Of a stretch of DNA of 17,021 nt, positions 15,427 to 17,021 are shown one piece after another. This DNA comes from Eubacteriales bacterium (GTDB taxonomy: Bacteria > Bacillota > Clostridia > Christensenellales > CAG-138): the NCBI GenBank assembly GCA_028701165.1, contig JAQVRG010000001.1, forward strand, positions 10,506 through 27,526, written 5' to 3'. The translations under genes were made by a program, and so were the position numbers. Under the pieces are notes generated by a model. It searched no databases. It had not been told where the DNA came from and saw nothing but the letters and a program-made list of their open reading frames with translations. Position 1 is the first letter of the stretch; the number at the start of each line of letters is the position of its first letter.

Positions 15427-16515
15427 ATGTACGGATACGTAAAACGGCTGATGCTACTATTGCTGCTATGCGCCCTGCTTTCGGGCTGCAAGCAAGCGCC
15501 GCCGCCCGTGCTTACGCCATCCATGCAGCAGAGCATGGAAGCGCCGCCCGCTGTCACGCCCACGCCGGAGCCGCTGCCCACGCCCAAGACGGCGCAGCGT
15601 ATCGACGTCCCCCTAACGTATTTGGAGACCGTGGGCGGCGCGCGGCTGTACAGGATGGGCGATACGCCCTACATCACGCTGGAGCCCGCCATCGAATACG
15701 ACGTTTACAAGGACGCGATCCTGCTTCGTGCGAAAGCGCTGCGCGCGCTTGCCGCGGCGCATCCCGACGTCGATTTTTTTGCGTATTTCATCAAGCGCGC
15801 GGGGAATTGCGACTGGTATAGAAGCGCGGGCTTCGACGTGTACGATTACGCGTCGCTTGCGCAGCGCGCGCTGACCGAGGACGGCACGATTGAATTTGGC
15901 ATGTACGAGCCGGCGGATTTTCAGCAATATATGGAAGAAAGCTACCGGCTGGATTTTCACCAGAATCATATAGGCACCTATCGATCCTATACGGAGGCAT
16001 ACGCGCTTATGTGCAAGCGTCTGCCGCTTTCCCCCATGCTAAAGCCCGTGGGCGAGATGGATTACGACGCGCTGCGCATCAGCTATTATAAGCTGACGGA
16101 GAACCCCGCGCCAAGCGAGGACATGGATGTGTTCAAGACGTACCGATACGACTTGGGCGAATACCAGGAATTTGTGAACGGACGGGAAAGAACGCTGGGC
16201 ATGGAGGAGGAATACGCGCGCGGCGAATTTGACCGCGACCCATACGCGCTGCACCAGCTATCCTTTTTTGGCGTGGCGGGCGGCGCCGTGCGTACGGAAT
16301 TCCACCATCCCGACGCGCCCGATCTGCTGCTGCTGGGAGATTCGCAATGCAGACCCTTTCGAAAGCTGCTCGCGTATCATTTCAACACCACCTACTATAT
16401 GGATCTTGACACCACCAACCAAACCGATCTGGATGCGTTCATCCGCGAAAACGGGATCGACGCCGTCGCGCTGATCGGGCAGATGAGCATGTTTGAAAGC
16501 TATGATGCGGCTTGA
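15427..16515 (+). CDS. DHHW-like lipoprotein, divergent AlgX-type
   Basis: A 362-residue lipoprotein. A basic start and the hydrophobic stretch LMLLLLLCALLSGC end in a lipobox with C21, followed by a linker rich in Pro and Thr (about residues 24-60), as in surface-tethered proteins. The rest follows the DHHW family plan: FFAYFIKRAGNCDWYRS, LDFHQNHIGTYRSYTEAY in place of the usual DHHWNHKG, and LLGDSQ before LLAYHFNTTYYMDL. D176 and H178 keep the Asp-x-His pair and D305-S306 the GDS turn, so catalysis is possible although the DHHW tetrapeptide is lost. It lies 46 bases after wecB with no clear promoter, hence one transcript. A second outer acetyl-handling protein besides the one at 9278 recalls the AlgJ/AlgX pair. 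Function is inferred. Confidence 0.8.
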   Translation: MYGYVKRLMLLLLLCALLSGCKQAPPPVLTPSMQQSMEAPPAVTPTPEPLPTPKTAQRIDVPLTYLETVGGARLYRMGDTPYITLEPAIEYDVYKDAILLRAKALRALAAAHPDVDFFAYFIKRAGNCDWYRSAGFDVYDYASLAQRALTEDGTIEFGMYEPADFQQYMEESYRLDFHQNHIGTYRSYTEAYALMCKRLPLSPMLKPVGEMDYDALRISYYKLTENPAPSEDMDVFKTYRYDLGEYQEFVNGRERTLGMEEEYARGEFDRDPYALHQLSFFGVAGGAVRTEFHHPDAPDLLLLGDSQCRPFRKLLAYHFNTTYYMDLDTTNQTDLDAFIRENGIDAVALIGQMSMFESYDAA

Positions 16516-16555
16516 CGCTGCATCACCACAACACGGCTATTTCGTGTGAAAATAT

Positions 16556-16581
16556 GTCCAAATCGTTGCCGATTCATGGAC
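16556..16581. other. Imperfect hairpin in the gap after the lipoprotein gene
   Basis: GTCCA and AATC (16556-16564) pair with GATT (16571-16574) and TGGAC (16577-16581), leaving a 2-base bulge and the loop GTTGCC. No T run follows. The loop could also pair with CGGCAA at 16592-16597. It may act as a weak transcript end or may be chance. Confidence 0.3.
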
Positions 16582-16653
16582 GGAATATTACCGGCAAATG
16601 AACATACCTTAAATATCGCGCCCAATTTGTTCCATTCCTGCCAAAACGCGTTT

Positions 16654-16659
16654 TATAAT
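16654..16659 (+). promoter_or_regulatory. -10 element of a probable promoter for the last gene
   Basis: A perfect TATAAT lies 58 bases before the ATG at 16718. No -35 hexamer at 16-18 bases matches well (TTCCAT at 18), so an activator or another sigma factor may be used. A 6-bp inverted repeat, AGAGAC (16663-16668) and GTCTCT (16682-16687), lies at the expected start of the transcript. The rest of the 16516-16717 gap holds no gene. Confidence 0.45.
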
Positions 16660-16717
16660 GCAAGAGACTACAAACGAAGGTGTCTCTCGCACTGCGTATT
16701 GACAGGGGGAATCGAGC

Positions 16718-17021
16718 ATGAAAAAGAGATTTATTGCGCTGCTGTTGGCGGGCATGCTGCTAGGCTGTACGGTGTGCGCCCAAGCTGTTTCTTGGGGCCC
16801 CGTAACGAGTAGCACCGAAAATTCCCCGTTTTCCGTAGAGGTCATCAAGCTTGGCGTGCGCACGGACGCGAAGGGCGCGCCATATTATATAGAAAGCAAG
16901 AACCTTGCCGCCTACCCGCAAAGCACGGTCTATTATGCTATCAAGCTTACGCTGCCCTCCTACATGGACGCAAACGCGCATTACAAGCGCAGCGATTTAC
17001 AGATGGGCAGCTATGTTACGG
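16718..17021 (+). CDS. Secreted protein of unknown function (3' end outside the window)
   Basis: The frame opens at ATG 16718, 8 bases after an AGGGGG ribosome binding site, and stays open to the window edge (101 codons). The product starts MKKRFIALLLAGMLLGC and has an N-terminal export signal. It could be cut by signal peptidase I after VCAQA, or be a lipoprotein at the LLGC cysteine; the Leu before Gly makes the lipobox weak, so cleavage by peptidase I is preferred. The part seen after the signal (FSVEVIKLGVRTD, YYAIKLTLPSYMD) looks like a beta-rich outer domain, but no family was recognised. It follows the exopolysaccharide locus after a 202-base gap with its own -10 element, so it may be a separate unit. 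Confidence 0.75.
   Translation, partial: MKKRFIALLLAGMLLGCTVCAQAVSWGPVTSSTENSPFSVEVIKLGVRTDAKGAPYYIESKNLAAYPQSTVYYAIKLTLPSYMDANAHYKRSDLQMGSYVT

Noticed and set aside
1..17021. CRISPR arrays, tRNA or rRNA genes, transposases, attachment sites
   Set aside because: No spaced repeats, cloverleaf-like sequence, rRNA-like sequence, transposase motif or terminal inverted repeats were seen by reading.

Overview
This window looks like part of the chromosome of a GC-rich anaerobic member of the Firmicutes (class Clostridia). The grounds are the two-subunit PyrK/PyrD(1B) dihydroorotate dehydrogenase, strong GGAGG-type ribosome binding sites, a TTG start on two genes, and an exopolysaccharide locus without outer-membrane parts. 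The species cannot be named from the sequence. All confident genes are on the plus strand.

Positions 1-2257 are the end of a pyrimidine operon: a 30-base tail of an upstream gene (probably pyrF), then pyrK, pyrD and pyrE. Positions 2274-3689 hold a helical-repeat protein of unknown role. It sits 16 bases behind pyrE, and its base composition is visibly more AT-rich than its neighbours. An AT-rich gap with a possible promoter follows.

Positions 3888-10501 form a compact run of six genes: a VTC-type polyphosphate polymerase domain protein with an unusual N-terminal array of three 73-residue repeats; a DUF4956 membrane protein; a CotH-family kinase-like protein anchored at both ends; an unannotated 53-residue membrane protein; an MBOAT O-acyltransferase; and an AlgJ/AlgX-like DHHW protein. 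A 225-base gap contains the best promoter in the window (extended -10, 17-base spacer) and an 11-bp tandem repeat at the expected transcription start. It drives a BcsA-like cellulose synthase with a PilZ c-di-GMP domain, overlapped by a membrane-anchored GH5 cellulase. A further promoter precedes wecB (UDP-GlcNAc 2-epimerase), followed by a divergent DHHW-like lipoprotein. After a 202-base gap the window ends inside a secreted protein of unknown function.

Reading the locus as a whole: the synthase, GH5, MBOAT and DHHW proteins match the gene content I recall for the clostridial cellulose synthase (ccsZABHI) proposal for O-acetylated cellulose. The synthase would make and export glucan under c-di-GMP control, the GH5 enzyme would trim it, and the MBOAT plus DHHW proteins would acetylate it outside the membrane. 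The VTC-DUF4956-CotH triad, the 53-residue protein, the epimerase and the second DHHW-like lipoprotein are the less explained parts. They suggest a phosphate-linked or amino-sugar-linked extension of this system; that extension is inference.
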